Shown piece by piece: positions 27,362 to 38,500 of a DNA stretch of 64,000 bases (its first letter is position 1; each line of letters opens with the position of its first letter). The stretch comes from Thermothielavioides terrestris NRRL 8126. Lineage: Eukaryota; Ascomycota; Sordariomycetes; Sordariales; Chaetomiaceae. The translations under genes and the position numbers were made by a program. The notes beneath the pieces were generated by a model. The model did not search any database. It saw nothing but the letters and a program-made list of their open reading frames with translations, and was not told the DNA's origin. The stretch is from positions 2,666,001 through 2,730,000 of the forward strand of contig NC_016457.1 of NCBI RefSeq assembly GCF_000226115.1, read 5' to 3'.

Positions 27362-29029
27362 ATGGCTGGCTCCTCACCCCATCGCCCGCCAAGCTACCAC
27401 CGGGCGAGCCCGTCGCGATCCGTGCTCGAGGAGATCATTGACGACGACCGGAACTCGGAAGCGCGACACAAATACCTCCTCGAAGCTGCCAAGAGGGAAC
27501 ATGACCGAATCAGGGAAGATGCTGAAAGAGTGTACCGGGAGCAACTCCAGAGGGAGGAGGCGCAGCGCCTCCTCGCCGAGCGTCGCAAGGAGGAGGAGAG
27601 GATCAAACTCGAGGAGCAACTCGCTGCCGAACGCACGAGGTTAAATGCCCTCAGGGCGACCAAGGTTGCGATCCCACCTCCATTACCAGAGCCTCAGCAG
27701 CCTGCACCGCCAACACCCAACGGTACAACTCCAGCCCCGAAGTCGGCCAACGCCCGGGCACCAACGCAAACGAATGGCGCGACATCGCAACCAGCAACAA
27801 AACCCCCGGGAGTGGCTACGCCAGGGCTTCAAGTATCCAAGCCGTCCGCTCAGGCCCCGGCGGCTGTCCCTCAGAAGGCCGCCGAACCTGCTAGACCGGC
27901 GACCTCGGCCTTGGGAGTCGGTGGTCTTCTGAGTAATGTTCCGCAACCCAATGGCGACACCTCCACGGCCGAAACGTCTCGCTCGGCTGCTCCACCGCCC
28001 GCGCAACCGCGCCCAGATCGGTATTCCGAAATCCACAAGAATCTCAAAAATCTACGGAAATTCATGGCGGAACAGGCAAAAACGAACCCGATTCTCAAGG
28101 AGAGAATGGGCGACATGCGGAGAGAACTACGGAAATCCGTCGGGCAACTCACTGTGTCTTCTGGAGTTGCCGGGGTAAACAGAGTTCAGGTATGCGAACG
28201 TGGTCTCCGATGTGAAAGCCACATTTTGCTAACGTAACCGATGCAGCAACAAACGATCGTCAAACTGATGCGAGAGGCACTCTCAAACCAGGTGCAATCG
28301 CAGTTGATGGACCCCAACGAGTTTCTATTGACGCCGAGGAAGAATCCAGTCGAAGGAGCCGCACACAACGAACCCATGCTGCCCTCGGTCTTTCTCTACC
28401 TCATCAATATTTTCGCAAAGGCCGCCATCTCGCAGTTTATCAACGAGGCTGGGGCGCGGCCGGAGACGGCAGACCCGATCGGGGTCTGCGTTGCTGCCAC
28501 CCTCTCGGAGCCCGATTTCCTCTGGCGGGGCGGGTCAATGATCGACATCCTGCTCGCTAAGTTCAGGATAGTCTGCCCGGTGCTCTTCGGCTACCGCGGC
28601 AGCGAGAAAACGGAGCAAGGGAGGCAGAGGCTAGGCTGGTGGAAAGAAAACGGGCGATGGGTGACGCAGCAGCAACATATGGACCGCATGACGGGCCTCG
28701 GGGCCGGCTTTGCGGCGATCTCGCTGCGGAAGTTCATGGCGGTCAAGAAGGAGAATCCTTATCCCCCGCGGCACTACTGGACGGCCATGGCTCGGATCGT
28801 CAACACGCCGTCGGCGGAAATCTCGGACACGCAATGCGTCGTGCTTAAGTCCATGGTGGAGAACTACGAGCAGAAGTTTATCGAGTTTTACGGTACGGCC
28901 GCACTGGCGGCACTGCGTATGGCCCTGGTCGAGTTTCCCGCCAGAGCGCCACAGAAGACAGCGGCTGTCAATTCTCTCGACGTGTTGGCTCAGCTACTAA
29001 AGCGGGACGCGGGCTTGGTTCTTGGATAA
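27362..29029 (+). CDS. GLE1: Nuclear pore mRNA export factor Gle1
   Basis: Gle1 sits on the cytoplasmic face of the nuclear pore and, with inositol hexakisphosphate, activates the DEAD-box ATPase Dbp5 during mRNA export. Two exons (27362-28189, 28247-29029) join at phase 0 to 536 residues (yeast 538). Residues about 30-110 form a charged coiled coil (EHDRIREDAERVYREQLQRE...), followed by a Pro/Ala-rich linker. The conserved C-terminal domain begins near residue 220 and contains FLYLINIFAKAAISQFINEA, FLWRGGSMIDILLAKFRIVCPV, GFAAISLRKF and YPPRHYWTAMARI. The start is the ATG at 27362; an upstream GTG in the same frame is not needed. The intron has donor GTATGC, branch GCTAAC and acceptor TGCAG. 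Confidence 0.96.
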
Positions 29030-29372
29030 GCTGGTCGGGCTGATCAGGGTACGGGAATGGGTGTCCCTAAGATGTCTACATAATGTTGGCTCCAGATAGA
29101 GAGGCTCTGGTTCGGCGTTGCCTTGCGGGTTGAAAAGCGGCGGCTATGCGAGACAGGGGATGTGAAGGTCACGCTTTTGGGACTGCATGTGTCCTAGCTG
29201 GATTCGATACGAGTTATATACCCAACATATAACAACAGCAAGAAATATGAGAAACATCAATACAAGACCCAAAACGCCGAATTCAGCAGAGGCCACCCTG
29301 TCTATCTACGCAAAGGTATTATGGGACGACGTCCTCGCCAAAAGCATCCTCCCAACGCCCGCCTCCCAACCC
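29030..29372. other. Convergent 3' intergenic region
   Basis: 343 bp lie between the convergent stop codons of GLE1 and the SNARE gene. I see only AT-richer 3' UTR-like sequence. Confidence 0.5.
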
Positions 29373-30253
29373 TCATAACACCAATAGCAATATCAACAAT
29401 ACAATCAACACGACGATCAGAACCCCGATGCAGCAGCTACTCAGCCGGTCCTCGTTCCGCCTCATGACATACCTGAGCTTCTCCATGCCCGTCTGCAGGC
29501 GGCCGCCGACGCGGTCCGCCAAGTCGTCCACCACCTCGAGCATCTCGACCTGCTCCTCCAGCTCGCGGCCCATGTCGTCCGCCTGCCGCCGCAGGTTCCC
29601 CACCGTCTGGAACACCCCGTCCAGGTGCTCGTCCTGCTCGCGCATCATCATGACCTGCTGCTCGCGCTCGAACTCGGCCGCGTAGTCGCCGACCGCGTCA
29701 TCGTCACCGCCGCCGCCGCCGCTGCCGTCGGGGATGGCGAAGGTCGACGGGTCCGGGAGGTCGTTGGCACCGCCGCCGCTGCCCACCGCTCCTTTCCCTC
29801 CGCGCCCGGCGGCGGCGGAAGCGGAAGAGGACGACACCTTGGCTAGCTCCTCGCGCATGTCGGACACCTCGCCGCCGACCTCCTGCACGAGGCGCTTGCG
29901 CCGCGCGATCTCGGCGGCGGAGAGGCCATACTGGGACGGGTTGGACTCGACCGCTTGGACGGAGGCGACGAGGTCGGCGAGGTCTTCGGCGAGGGAGGCG
30001 AGCGAGGACTCGAGGTCGGCGCGCGCCGAGGCCAGTTCTGGAGACGTCGCGGAGGTGGTGAGCGAGCGGATGCGCAGGTATGACGTGAACAGGGAGCGGG
30101 CGGACTGGAGCTGGTTGAGGACATCTCTGTTGCCGTGTTGCGTTAGTTCACTTTCCATCCACGCGGCGGGCCGGGGGGCCAGCGGCGGCGGCAGGGCGAA
30201 ACGCACTGCTGGACCTGGAGGAACGGGTCCTCGTCGTTCGTCGAGGACATCAT
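29373..30253 (-). CDS. TLG1: Qc-SNARE of Tlg1/syntaxin-6 type
   Basis: Membrane-anchored SNARE expected at the trans-Golgi and early endosome. Exons 30253-30207 and 30126-29373 join at phase 2 to 266 residues. The N-terminus MMSSTNDEDPFLQVQQDVLN resembles syntaxin 6 family starts (DPF...V), and residues about 15-110 form the predicted helical bundle (SARSLFTSYLRIRSL...). A Gly/Ser-rich linker follows. The SNARE motif has heptads around EQDEHLDGVFQTVGNLRRQA and the central glutamine lies within ELEEQVEMLEVVDD. The C-terminal anchor is IGVLIVVLIVLLILLLVL, ending two codons from the last hydrophobic residues. Intron donor GTGCGT, branch ACTAAC, acceptor CAACAG. Either of two consecutive ATGs (30253, 30250) could start translation. 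Confidence 0.88.
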
Positions 30254-30649
30254 CCCGCTCCGTGGTGGGTTACGCTCTCAGGCGGGCTTGATCATCAGAC
30301 AGCCAGGTTCTGCGCATGTCGCGCGATGCTGTCTCTCAGTGGCGTGTGGTTGTTGAAGGTTCAACTTTGACTTCGCGGAAGATGACGATGCCCTGTATTC
30401 CGTGACAGGCGGCCACAGAGGTACCTGAGTGGGCGATTCCCAGGCCGAGACTCGATGTTACTTCAGACACGGTCGGGGTGTTTGCAGCGCTCGAAGCATG
30501 CCTTTCCTGAACTGTGGAATACTGGATAACGTTAGGTACTATCTCTGTTCGGTCGCGGCACTGTGCCCCCGGGCCCCGCAACTCACCCCCTGCACCTCCG
30601 GCGTTGCAGTGTTTGCACGGAGGCCGAACCCCTGTCTCCGTCCGGTCGT
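30254..30649. promoter_or_regulatory. Upstream region of SNARE gene
   Basis: 396 bp lie between the SNARE start codon and the inverted-repeat element. The space must contain the SNARE promoter. No specific site is recognised. Confidence 0.35.
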
Positions 30650-31027
30650 CGTTAAAGAGGTCCCGCCAAGACTAATTTCGGATTTTGCCGCGTACAAGTA
30701 ATTACAAATCGCCAAGGGATGAGCAGGCCACGACGACTTCGAGCAACATCAACAACAACAATCGCAAAGACTCGTCGCAACAACTCTACGAAAACTCAAC
30801 CAAATTGAAAAAGAAGAAAACGAGGATAACCCGCACCCTAACTATAACCCGTATCCTAACCTTAACCTAAACCCTAACCAGCGGGGGGCTGGCGCCGGCC
30901 CCGGAACCCCTGGCGAACTAACCCTTGGCGATAGAGTAAACACCTTGGCGATAGTGGCTACGTAATAACGTTGTAAAAACATAGCCGACAATTGGCCGAA
31001 ATTAGTCTTGGCGGGACCTCTTTAACG
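30650..31027. repeat. 378-bp inverted-repeat element with telomere-like core
   Basis: A perfect 32-bp inverted repeat (30,650-30,681 and 30,996-31,027, starting CGTTAAAGAGGTCCCGCC) bounds the element. A second, inner inverted pair TCGCCAAGGG/CCCTTGGCGA lies at 30,709-30,718 and 30,922-30,931, with a further partial copy near 30,942. The core (about 30,824-30,879) holds degenerate CCCTAA units such as CCTAACCTTAACCTAAACCC. No transposase fits in this length and no clear target-site duplication is visible. It could be a non-autonomous transposon or telomeric DNA captured during break repair. Confidence 0.8.
30824..30879. repeat. Interstitial telomere-like (CCCTAA)n, degenerate
   Basis: Eight or so variants of the fungal telomere unit are concatenated: CCCTAA, ACCCG, CCTAAC, CTTAAC and AAACCC forms. 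The orientation is C-rich on the plus strand. The tract sits inside the inverted-repeat element. Confidence 0.8.
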
Positions 31028-31246
31028 TCTACCCTCCGTCCCGCTAAATGGTCAAGGGCCACTGAGCCATGGGTTGGAGCTGCTCCCGTCCAAGGTGAAA
31101 CGTAGCTTCCAAGGTTCAAGAACAGTCGACGAACCTCGTCCCTTGTTTTCACTGCTTTCCCCTTCGCTCGGTCCAATTGATTTGGAACGATCACCTTTCC
31201 ACCTCGCAGTTCCGCCGGACAGACTACAGACCCCTATACAGCCAAA

Positions 31247-32018
31247 ATGTTCAACCTCAAGCGGCTCGTTCTCGCCGCCTCGGTGATGGTCGGCGTCGGC
31301 TTGATGGTTGCGCAGCCGGTTGCCGCCGCCAAGGGCCCCAAGATCACCCACAAGGTCTACTTCGACATTGAGCACGGCGGCGAGCCCCTTGGCCGCATCG
31401 TCATGGGTCTCTACGGCAAGACTGTCCCCAAGACGGCCGAGAACTTCCGTGCTCTGGCCACGGGCGAGAAGGGCTTCGGCTACGAGGGCTCCACTTTCCA
31501 CCGTGTCATCAAGCAGTTCATGATCCAGGGCGGCGACTTCACCAAGGGCGACGGCACCGGTGGCAAGTCGAGTGCGTATTCCCCCCCGGCGCCTTTCTGG
31601 GACATGGCCGTTCCGAGTTGAAGGTGCTGACGCCCATGGCTGCAGTCTACGGCGACAAGTTCCCCGACGAGAACTTCAAGCTCAAGCACAGCAAGAAAGG
31701 CCTCCTCTCCATGGCCAACGCGGGCAAGGACACCAACGGCTCCCAGTTCTTCATCACCACGGTTGTCACCTCGTAAGTGCCCGGATACACAAGCCACAGG
31801 GGGCTGTTCCCTCTGAACCGGTTTTGCTGACACGGGCTGATGGCAGTTGGCTCGACGGCCGCCACGTTGTCTTCGGCGAGGTCCTCGAGGGCTACGACGT
31901 TGTCGAGAAGATCGAGAACGTCGAAACGCAGCCTGGCGACAGGCCGGTCAAGACCGTCAAGATCGTCAAGAGCGGCGAGCTGGAGGTCCCTCCTGAAGGT
32001 ATCCACGTGGAGCTCTAA
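31247..32018 (+). CDS. cypB: Cyclophilin B, secretory-pathway peptidyl-prolyl isomerase
   Basis: Catalyses cis-trans proline isomerisation during folding in the endoplasmic reticulum. Exons 31247-31571, 31646-31772 and 31847-32018 join to 207 residues. The N-terminus [20 protein letters not shown] is a signal peptide. The cyclophilin fold is complete: [46 protein letters not shown] and [12 protein letters not shown] include the catalytic Arg, the Gln/Phe pocket and the Trp that binds cyclosporin. This form ends GIHVEL, a relaxed version of an ER-retention tetrapeptide. A strong GT donor at 31,999 and acceptors at 32,212 and 32,310 allow alternative 3' ends, one of them membrane-anchored (next entry). 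Confidence 0.95.
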
Positions 32019-32212
32019 GGGCTGTTTTTTCAATGTGTACCGTTTCCCTCTTCTTCCCTGAAAACAGGTTGGGGCAGCAAAACACGCGCACTTGTTCGAA
32101 GGGCTGCTGTCGAAAGAAAGATGAATCTGCAGTTCCCACTCGCGCGCCCGAACTATCCGATGCCTGTGGGATGATGTGCTGATTGTTGGTTCTTTCCTTC
32201 GCACCTGTCCAG

Positions 32213-32417
32213 ACTCGGATTTGCCTGAAGACGGAACCGAAAAGACGCCCGCCACAAACAAGGAGGCTCCGGACACCGAAACCGACGAGGACTACCACTT
32301 CCTGGTCCAGGGTTGACGCTCTTTGGCATCGTCGTGGCGGTGATGGCGGTGTGGTTCCGATTTTCGAGGGCCGACCAGAAGCGCAACAACATTGGCTACG
32401 AGAAGACGCGGGCATGA
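32213..32417 (+). other. Candidate alternative 3' exon of cyclophilin B (acidic tail and TM anchor)
   Basis: Splicing from 31,998 (codon phase 1, GAA G|GTATCC) to 32,213 (after ...CACCTGTCCAG) continues the frame as DSDLPEDGTEKTPATNKEAP and ends FLVQG-stop (TGA 32,314-32,316). Splicing to 32,311 (after ...CTTCCTGGTCCAG) instead gives LTLFGIVVAVMAVWFRFSRA followed by a short basic tail ending YEKTRA (stop 32,415-32,417). The latter is a plausible single membrane span with cytosolic tail. The acidic and membrane segments are one base out of phase with each other, so either the acceptors are alternatives or one base differs from the ancestral gene. Confidence 0.5.
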
Positions 32418-32621
32418 ATTGTAGAAATACAGCTTCCCATCGAGATTTGGTTGCCGTATTTCCGTGAACGCCGAGGTGATTTCCATGGAAGGGGTCGCTC
32501 CTCTGAGACCTCCGTTAGATGCATCAGGCGGCCCCGTTTCAGGCATCCCTAATTTTTTCATGGACTCTGGATCACTCAGACCTGCACCGTCTGCTCGACA
32601 ACAACGCCAGAGGCTCCCAAA

Positions 32622-33192
32622 ATGAAGGTCCTAACATTGAATTTCCTGACATGTGCGGTCAAGACATGCAAGTCTTCGGCCAATTCATTTCCGCTGCACC
32701 CCAAGGATGCTGAGCTCGTCAGCGACGATGTCGAGCTCAACCCGCAGCTGTTAGTCAACCTGCTGCCCCGCATCGATTGGAATGCGCTGCGGATAACATC
32801 GACGGAGGCAAGTGATTTTCCTAGTTTAAATGTCTTTTGTAGGAGTTGCGATTTCCTATACTGTAGTGGGCCATTTCCCTTCACCTTTTCACTGCCTGAT
32901 GCTCTTATCGCCATGGCTCCCCCCCCTCCGGTTGAATCGAATCTCTCGCCTCACAGTTCCTTATGAATGCTCACCTCACTAACCCCGAGCACAGCTGGGC
33001 TTTCCCCAACTGCCCGAGCAACCACCCACTGCGGAGGAGCTGCAGAGCGACGAGAAGATGCTCAAGGATCTGCACACGCTGCTCATGGAGACGCAGATTA
33101 ACGAGGGCAAGCTGGTGTGTGGGAATTGCGGCCACGAGTATGCCGTTCGGGAAGGCATCGCCAATTTCCTTCTGCCGAGTCACCTGGTATGA
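32622..33192 (+). CDS. TRM112: Trm112, activator of tRNA/rRNA/eRF1 methyltransferases
   Basis: Small zinc-binding partner required by Trm9, Trm11, Bud23 and Mtq2-type methyltransferases. Two exons (32622-32807, 32995-33192) join at phase 0 to 127 residues. The ends match the family: MKVLTLNFLTCAVKTC at the start and GKLVCGNCGHEYAVREGIAN with the final LLPSHLV. Zinc ligands are expected at Cys11 and Cys16 and in CGNC. The intron (32808-32994) begins GCAAGT and ends CACAG, a GC-AG intron; no GT near the border keeps the frame. The branch site is CACTAAC. Confidence 0.95.
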
Positions 33193-33553
33193 AAGGAAGA
33201 GAGATTTGGGGGCAGGCTGGGGGTGGAGACGGTAAGGGCATACTCTGGGCTTTGGTCACGGCGTTTACGATTGTGAACTACGGAATACTTGAGGACAAAT
33301 CACACACTCTCTGCATCATCGGGAGCGCTGTCATCCTGACGAATTTCGAATAGAAGTCACTGTCTCTGGCATTAAAAGCCATTCACGATTAAGCACGCCG
33401 AAGCCGTCATCGATAATATCTCCAAGAGATGTCTAAACATTCATGACACCACAAGTATGCCCAACTCCCGAAACTCCCAGTACAACGAGGAATGCTGCAA
33501 GCCACCAAAAAAGCCGCGCCACAGGCACGGCGTAATGAGACAGATACGCTATG
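33193..33553. other. Convergent 3' intergenic region
   Basis: 361 bp lie between convergent stop codons of TRM112 and the BIG1-like gene. I see nothing beyond UTR-like sequence. Confidence 0.5.
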
Positions 33554-34660
33554 TTACATCTGCTTCTTCTGCGCCGCCGGTCCCATCTCCTTGTCGAACG
33601 CGCCGTAAGAGACCTCCAGGCTGGCAAGCGCCTTGAGACCGGCGCCCAGGATGGAGAGGACGACACCAAGCACGATGAAGGACATGAAGATGCCTGTGTC
33701 CATATTAGCATATTGCACTGGCGCGTACATTCTAGGGGCGACTGACCCGGCGTGAAGAACTGATACTTTTCAAACAGCGGCAACCTCGAGGTCGAATTCG
33801 ACATCTGCCTCGCGGCGAGCTCTAGCTCCTCAGACCAGCGCTTCATGTCGGTATGGACCGGCTCCACGAAGTCAGGTTGGTACGCCTTGAACTCGTTCGG
33901 GTCCGAGTACACCATAACAGTGTAGTCGCCATCCAGGATCTCGAGAAGCTGGCCCAGTTCGTGATCTGTTCCGACGAGCCATCAGCATCCCGATCCACGC
34001 CACCTTACCCTGGTTCTCTGAGCGGCACACGGAGAAAAGAGCCACAAACATACCATTATCGCCCAAAACCTCCCTCCTCTCTCGTTCCCTCTTCGTGCCC
34101 TCAGCAGCAGCAGGCAAGTGCTTCAGCTCAATCTTGTCCAGCTTCGCCTCAACCCCGCGCGCCTCGCACGCCTGGGCGACGTACTCGGCCAGCGGCCGGC
34201 CGGAGACCTGGCCGATCACCTCGGCGACGCTCCAGCTGGCATTCTCGCCCGCCGCGCGAACCGCGCGACACAGGTTCGGCATGCGGCAACTGTTGCCGGT
34301 GCCGCTGTTGCTGCTGTCGGTGGCGCGGAAGTCGGCTGCGTGCATGTTCGGCTGCGAGACGAGGATGTACCGCGTCGTCGGACATGACGCGAGCAGGGAC
34401 TTTGCGGCGGCGAGGACTTGCGAGGAGGTCTGCAGTTGGGCATCTGACGGGGCCGGTGGGAGTCTGTGATGGGTTGGGCGCGCAATGGATGGTTAGCTCG
34501 GTCTGCGATCCTACAGGGACTTGGGGACGGGGGTTAGAGTCCAGCCAGGGACGCAAACGTACTTGGCCGTGGAAAATAGGATAAACGGTGAGGAATCCGA
34601 AAAGGCCTGCACGTGCACTGCTGTGCAGGCCAGTAGTGTTGCTGTTGTGGAAGGCTTCAT
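33554..34660 (-). CDS. BIG1: BIG1-like ER membrane protein
   Basis: BIG1 family proteins are type I ER membrane proteins needed for cell-wall beta-1,6-glucan and related to V-ATPase assembly factors (Ac45/Voa1). Four exons (34660-34563, 34463-34054, 33965-33747, 33693-33554) join in frame to 288 residues. The N-terminus MKPSTTATLLACTAVHVQAF is a signal peptide, followed at once by the family hallmark SDSSPFILFSTAKLPPAPS. The lumenal part has paired cysteines (NSCRMPNLCRAVRAAG), and a single span IFMSFIVLGVVLSILGAGLK near residue 245 precedes a short cytosolic tail ending KKQM, close to a dilysine ER signal. All introns are GT-AG. Identification rests on overall pattern, so the family assignment is likely but not certain. 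Confidence 0.82.
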
Positions 34661-35189
34661 TGTTTTGCTGATGCCGGGGGCTGGTTGCGTCGTCGTCCTC
34701 GGCTGCGGCGGCGGTTTGGTTGGCGATGCCTTGCATGCACAGCTCCAGGAGCTTGTGATGCAAAATGATGACTCAGCAAGCCCGGGCCAAACGACTCACC
34801 CGAAGCTTTGCCGGCCGAGAACCTGTTCGCGTTCCCGGAGTGGGGCCGGCTTCGTAGCGACTGCAAACGGCGCCGGCGGCGGAGGCCGGAAGGCGTCGCC
34901 CATCCTACTTCGTTCACACCCCATTAAGTCCCTCAGCTCGCACCCCGCGCATTCGCGATGGTGGTGCATTTTCGGCGCCAGGATCCCGTCCCCCGGTTCG
35001 GGGACGCGAACCAACTGTGCCCGACCCTCGAGCCTCGGGTGAGCTGGCCTTGCTGGCCTGGCTCGCTCATGCTGTCGTGGCCCAAAAGATCCGCCAGTTC
35101 AACCACACCGTGGTCGAACGCTGCGCTCCACTTGCATATATAGGTAGTCACAACCACCAGTAACGCTCACGTGGGTGCCTTAGTTCTGT
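34661..35189. other. Intergenic boundary between housekeeping genes and PKS cluster
   Basis: 529 bp lie upstream of the BIG1-like gene. Sequence becomes AT-richer towards 35,100. I see no gene. Confidence 0.4.
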
Positions 35190-35434
35190 AACACCGATAT
35201 TGCCCTAGTCCTTTAGCTGGAGGCTTCCTCACTGGTCGGCTCACAACTATAGGGGAGACCAAGGGTACTCGCTTTGCTAAAGGAAACGCTATAGGCCAGT
35301 TCCTTAAAGCACTGTTCGACAAGAAGGAGATATATAGTGCTCTCAAGTACCTTAGGGAGACCATCGAGCCCCTAGGTATCTCGAAGGTGGAGGCCAGTCT
35401 CCGCTAGATCTGCTATTACTCTGCCCGCTCTTAG
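35190..35434 (+). pseudogene. Aldo-keto reductase remnant (AKR7/aflatoxin aldehyde reductase-like C-terminal part)
   Basis: One frame reads SPLAGGFLTGRLTT, then TRFAKGNAIGQFLKALFDKK and YLRETIEPLGISKVEASLR, which is the C-terminal part of a fungal aldo-keto reductase of the aflatoxin-aldehyde-reductase group. The next codon is TAG (35,405) where the family has Trp (WICYHSA...), and a further TAG follows at 35,432. The remaining text ICYYSARS has Tyr in place of His. Both changes are C-to-T type on one strand, as RIP would cause. The N-terminal two thirds of the enzyme are absent. The fragment lies 98 bp from the PKS stop codon. Confidence 0.7.
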
Positions 35435-35531
35435 GCCTCGCTTCGGTGGCTGGGAAAAGGGAAGACTCCCGTAATTTCAAAGTGAGCACCCAACCCACTA
35501 CCTACCTACATAAGCGCCGCAACTCTGCCCG

Positions 35532-38500
35532 TTACTGTGAACCACGGCTTTCAGCTGCAGCTGCAGCCTGGGCCTGCAGACCATTCTGGCTTATCTTGGC
35601 TACCACCTTTTCTCCTAGCTCAACTAGTGACCTGGCTCCCGTGACATCCAGAGTGCTGACCTCAGCACCGAGCCGGGCCCGGATCCAGCCACGGAGCTCC
35701 ACCGCGGAGAGCGAGTCGAAGCCATACGACGACAGTGGCTTGCCAACTTCGACTTCAGTCTCCAGTCGCAGGATGCGTGCCGTCTGCGCTGCTAGCGCCG
35801 CCACCGCTGCCTTTTCCAGGGCCTGCGCACTCGCGGTAGTGTTGCCCGACGCCCGAAGAAGCGCAAAGGCCTGGACCGCCGCACCCACGACGCCCTCCGC
35901 TCCGCCGATATCGTCCTCCTGTCCAGAGCCGACATCATTCCTGCCGTTGGCCCCGCTCAACACATAGCCAAAGCGCGGGTCGTTCTCCAGGTCGCCGCCC
36001 GTCAGGGGATGCGCGATTCCCGTAACGAGCTGGGAGTTTGCACTGAGGGGTCGCGCCTGCTGCTGCAGGATCGACACGGTCAGGGCTGTCCGCAGGGCCT
36101 GTTCGTTTAGTGGCGTCCACAGGGGATCTCGGCGGAAGCGATCTGCGAGACGGGACCCAGAACTGTGACTCGTGCCGTCAGCGCTGTCATCATCCTTGCC
36201 GGCGAGGGCCGCCGCCTCTTGCTCGGCAATGTAACCGGCGTCGTCCACTGCACCGAGGTCGAGAGCATGTGCGGGCAGGCCCAAGGAACGACGATGAGCA
36301 GCGAAGGCGTCCAGAAAGGCGTTTGCTGCGGCGTAGTTGGCCTGGCCCTTGTTTCCCACCACGCCCGAGACGCTCGACAGGAGCGTGAAGAAGTCGAGAG
36401 AACGTGATGATGACGACGACGACGACGATGACGACGATAACGCGTCTTCAAGCGAGGCACGGTGTAGGTTCCATGTTCCCGACACCTTGGCAGCGACGGC
36501 GTCCCGGTAGTCTTCCAGCCCCATAGCCTGGAAGGGCTTGTCTTTCAGAACCATGGCCCCCTGGATAACGCCAGCAATTCGTCGAGGGTGAACCGACTCG
36601 AACACGCGTCGCACAAAGGCCATGTCACAAACGTCACCCTTCTGCCCAGTCACCTCGCATCCATACGAACGACACCCGCGAACGATGCGTGCTGATGTCT
36701 CATCATCAATGCCGCTCCTGCTGCAGACGATGAGATGACGCGCCCCATGCCTCGCCATGTGCAGAGCAAGGCTGCCGCAGAGGCCTTTGATGCCTCCGAC
36801 GATCAGATAGGAGACATCTTGGCGGAGCTTCAGGGCTCGTGGCAGAGGCCTGATGGGCACCTGGACGCTCTTTGACGGGCCCTTGGCGACGACCAGCTTA
36901 CCGATGTGTTGACCCCGCCGCATATAGGCCAGGGCCTCTGAGACCTTGTCAAATCCGAATGCGGTGATGGGCCGGATCGGCCCAATATGGCCGCCCTCGA
37001 TGAGCGTGAATATCTCGCCCATCAGCTCCCCCAGCAGGCGCGCGTCCTTCAAGGTTCTGCCGGACGAGAAGTCCAGCGCTCGGAAGGAACAGTTTCGACC
37101 GAACGGCTCCATCGCCAGAGCATTGCGGTCCAGGATGTCCCGTTTGCCGATCTCGATCATGGTGCCACCGTCGGCGACGATCCGCCATGACGCGTCGAGC
37201 ATGTCTCCAGTCAAAGAGTTGATAACGACATCCACGCCTCGGCCGTTTGTCATGGCCAGGATCTCCTCTGCAAACTTGGAGTTCCGCGAAGAAAACATGT
37301 GGTCTTGGGCGATCCCGAACTCGGAACTCAGGAAGTCGCGCTTTTCGTCCGTACCGACGGTGACGAATACTTCCGCCTTTTTGTACTGCGCGAGCTGAAG
37401 GGCGGCCAGTCCGACGCCACCCGCAGCGGAGTGGATGAGAACGGACTATTGATCACACGTCAGCTTTCGGCGGCTTTGCCCACGCAACGGAAGACATTGA
37501 AGGTTGCACAACGGGGAAGAATCTTCCTCACCTGGCCCTCTTGGAGGTTCCCCAGATGAAGGAGGGCTTGGATTGCTGTCGAGTACGCGAGAGGGATGGT
37601 GGCGGCCTCTTCAAAGCTCATCCAAGATGGAATAACGTGGACACAATGGGCGATTGACCGAATGCGATTTGCGTAGAAGCCCTTACCCAGCACGACAACC
37701 CGGTCCCCAACCTTAACCTTGGTCACGCCAGGCCCAAGCTGCCGAACCACGCCGGCACATTCACACCCGATCATGTGCTCATCTTCAGGTATGATTCCCA
37801 TCACAGCCGCGACGTCCTTTTTCAAGCAAAGGCCCTCTCGTCAGTAACCATGGAACATTAGGAGACGGGCATTCCGGTCTGCGCAACCTACCTTGAAGTT
37901 CACGCCCACTGCCTCGACATCCACCTCGACATAGCCTTCCTGCAGAGGCTCTTCCTCGCACTCCCACCAGGTCAGGTCGAGCGAGCCCACTCTGTCGCCA
38001 CGGAGACGCACCATCCGCTCTGTCTCCCACAGCCCAGCCGCGGTCGACGGGCCGGCTTGCCCAAGCAGATCGAATCGGCGAAATTCGTTCACGGGCGCAT
38101 CCGGGACAAGGCGCGGCACCTCAAGAACGCCGTCCCTCCGCAGGCGGTACTCGGCCTCGGCAGCGTGGTCCTCCACTCTGCCACCACTGCCGTCACCCTC
38201 GCTACTACTACTCCTCCTACCCACAAGCTCCAGCAGCACGGCTGCCACGCCGCGCGCCAGCGCCAGCGGGGCCGCGTTGTTCTGACCTTCTTGGACTTGA
38301 ACGCCCACCAGCTCGGCGTCCACGTCGAGCACTACGCGGGGCACCCGGTCCTCCTGGCTCGCCAGCTCGCGGCGCACGACGCGGAACAGGCCGTGCGCCA
38401 TGGCCCGCTCGGGATGCTGGCCGGCCCCGCCGCCGCCCCCGGCGGTGAGCCAAAGGATGGGGCGGCCCGCCGCGAAGAGAGCCTGGAGCGCTGCCCACTG

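Noticed and set aside
30685..30870. 61-codon open frame in the telomere-like element
   Set aside because: It is Thr/Asn/Lys low complexity produced by the repeat itself.
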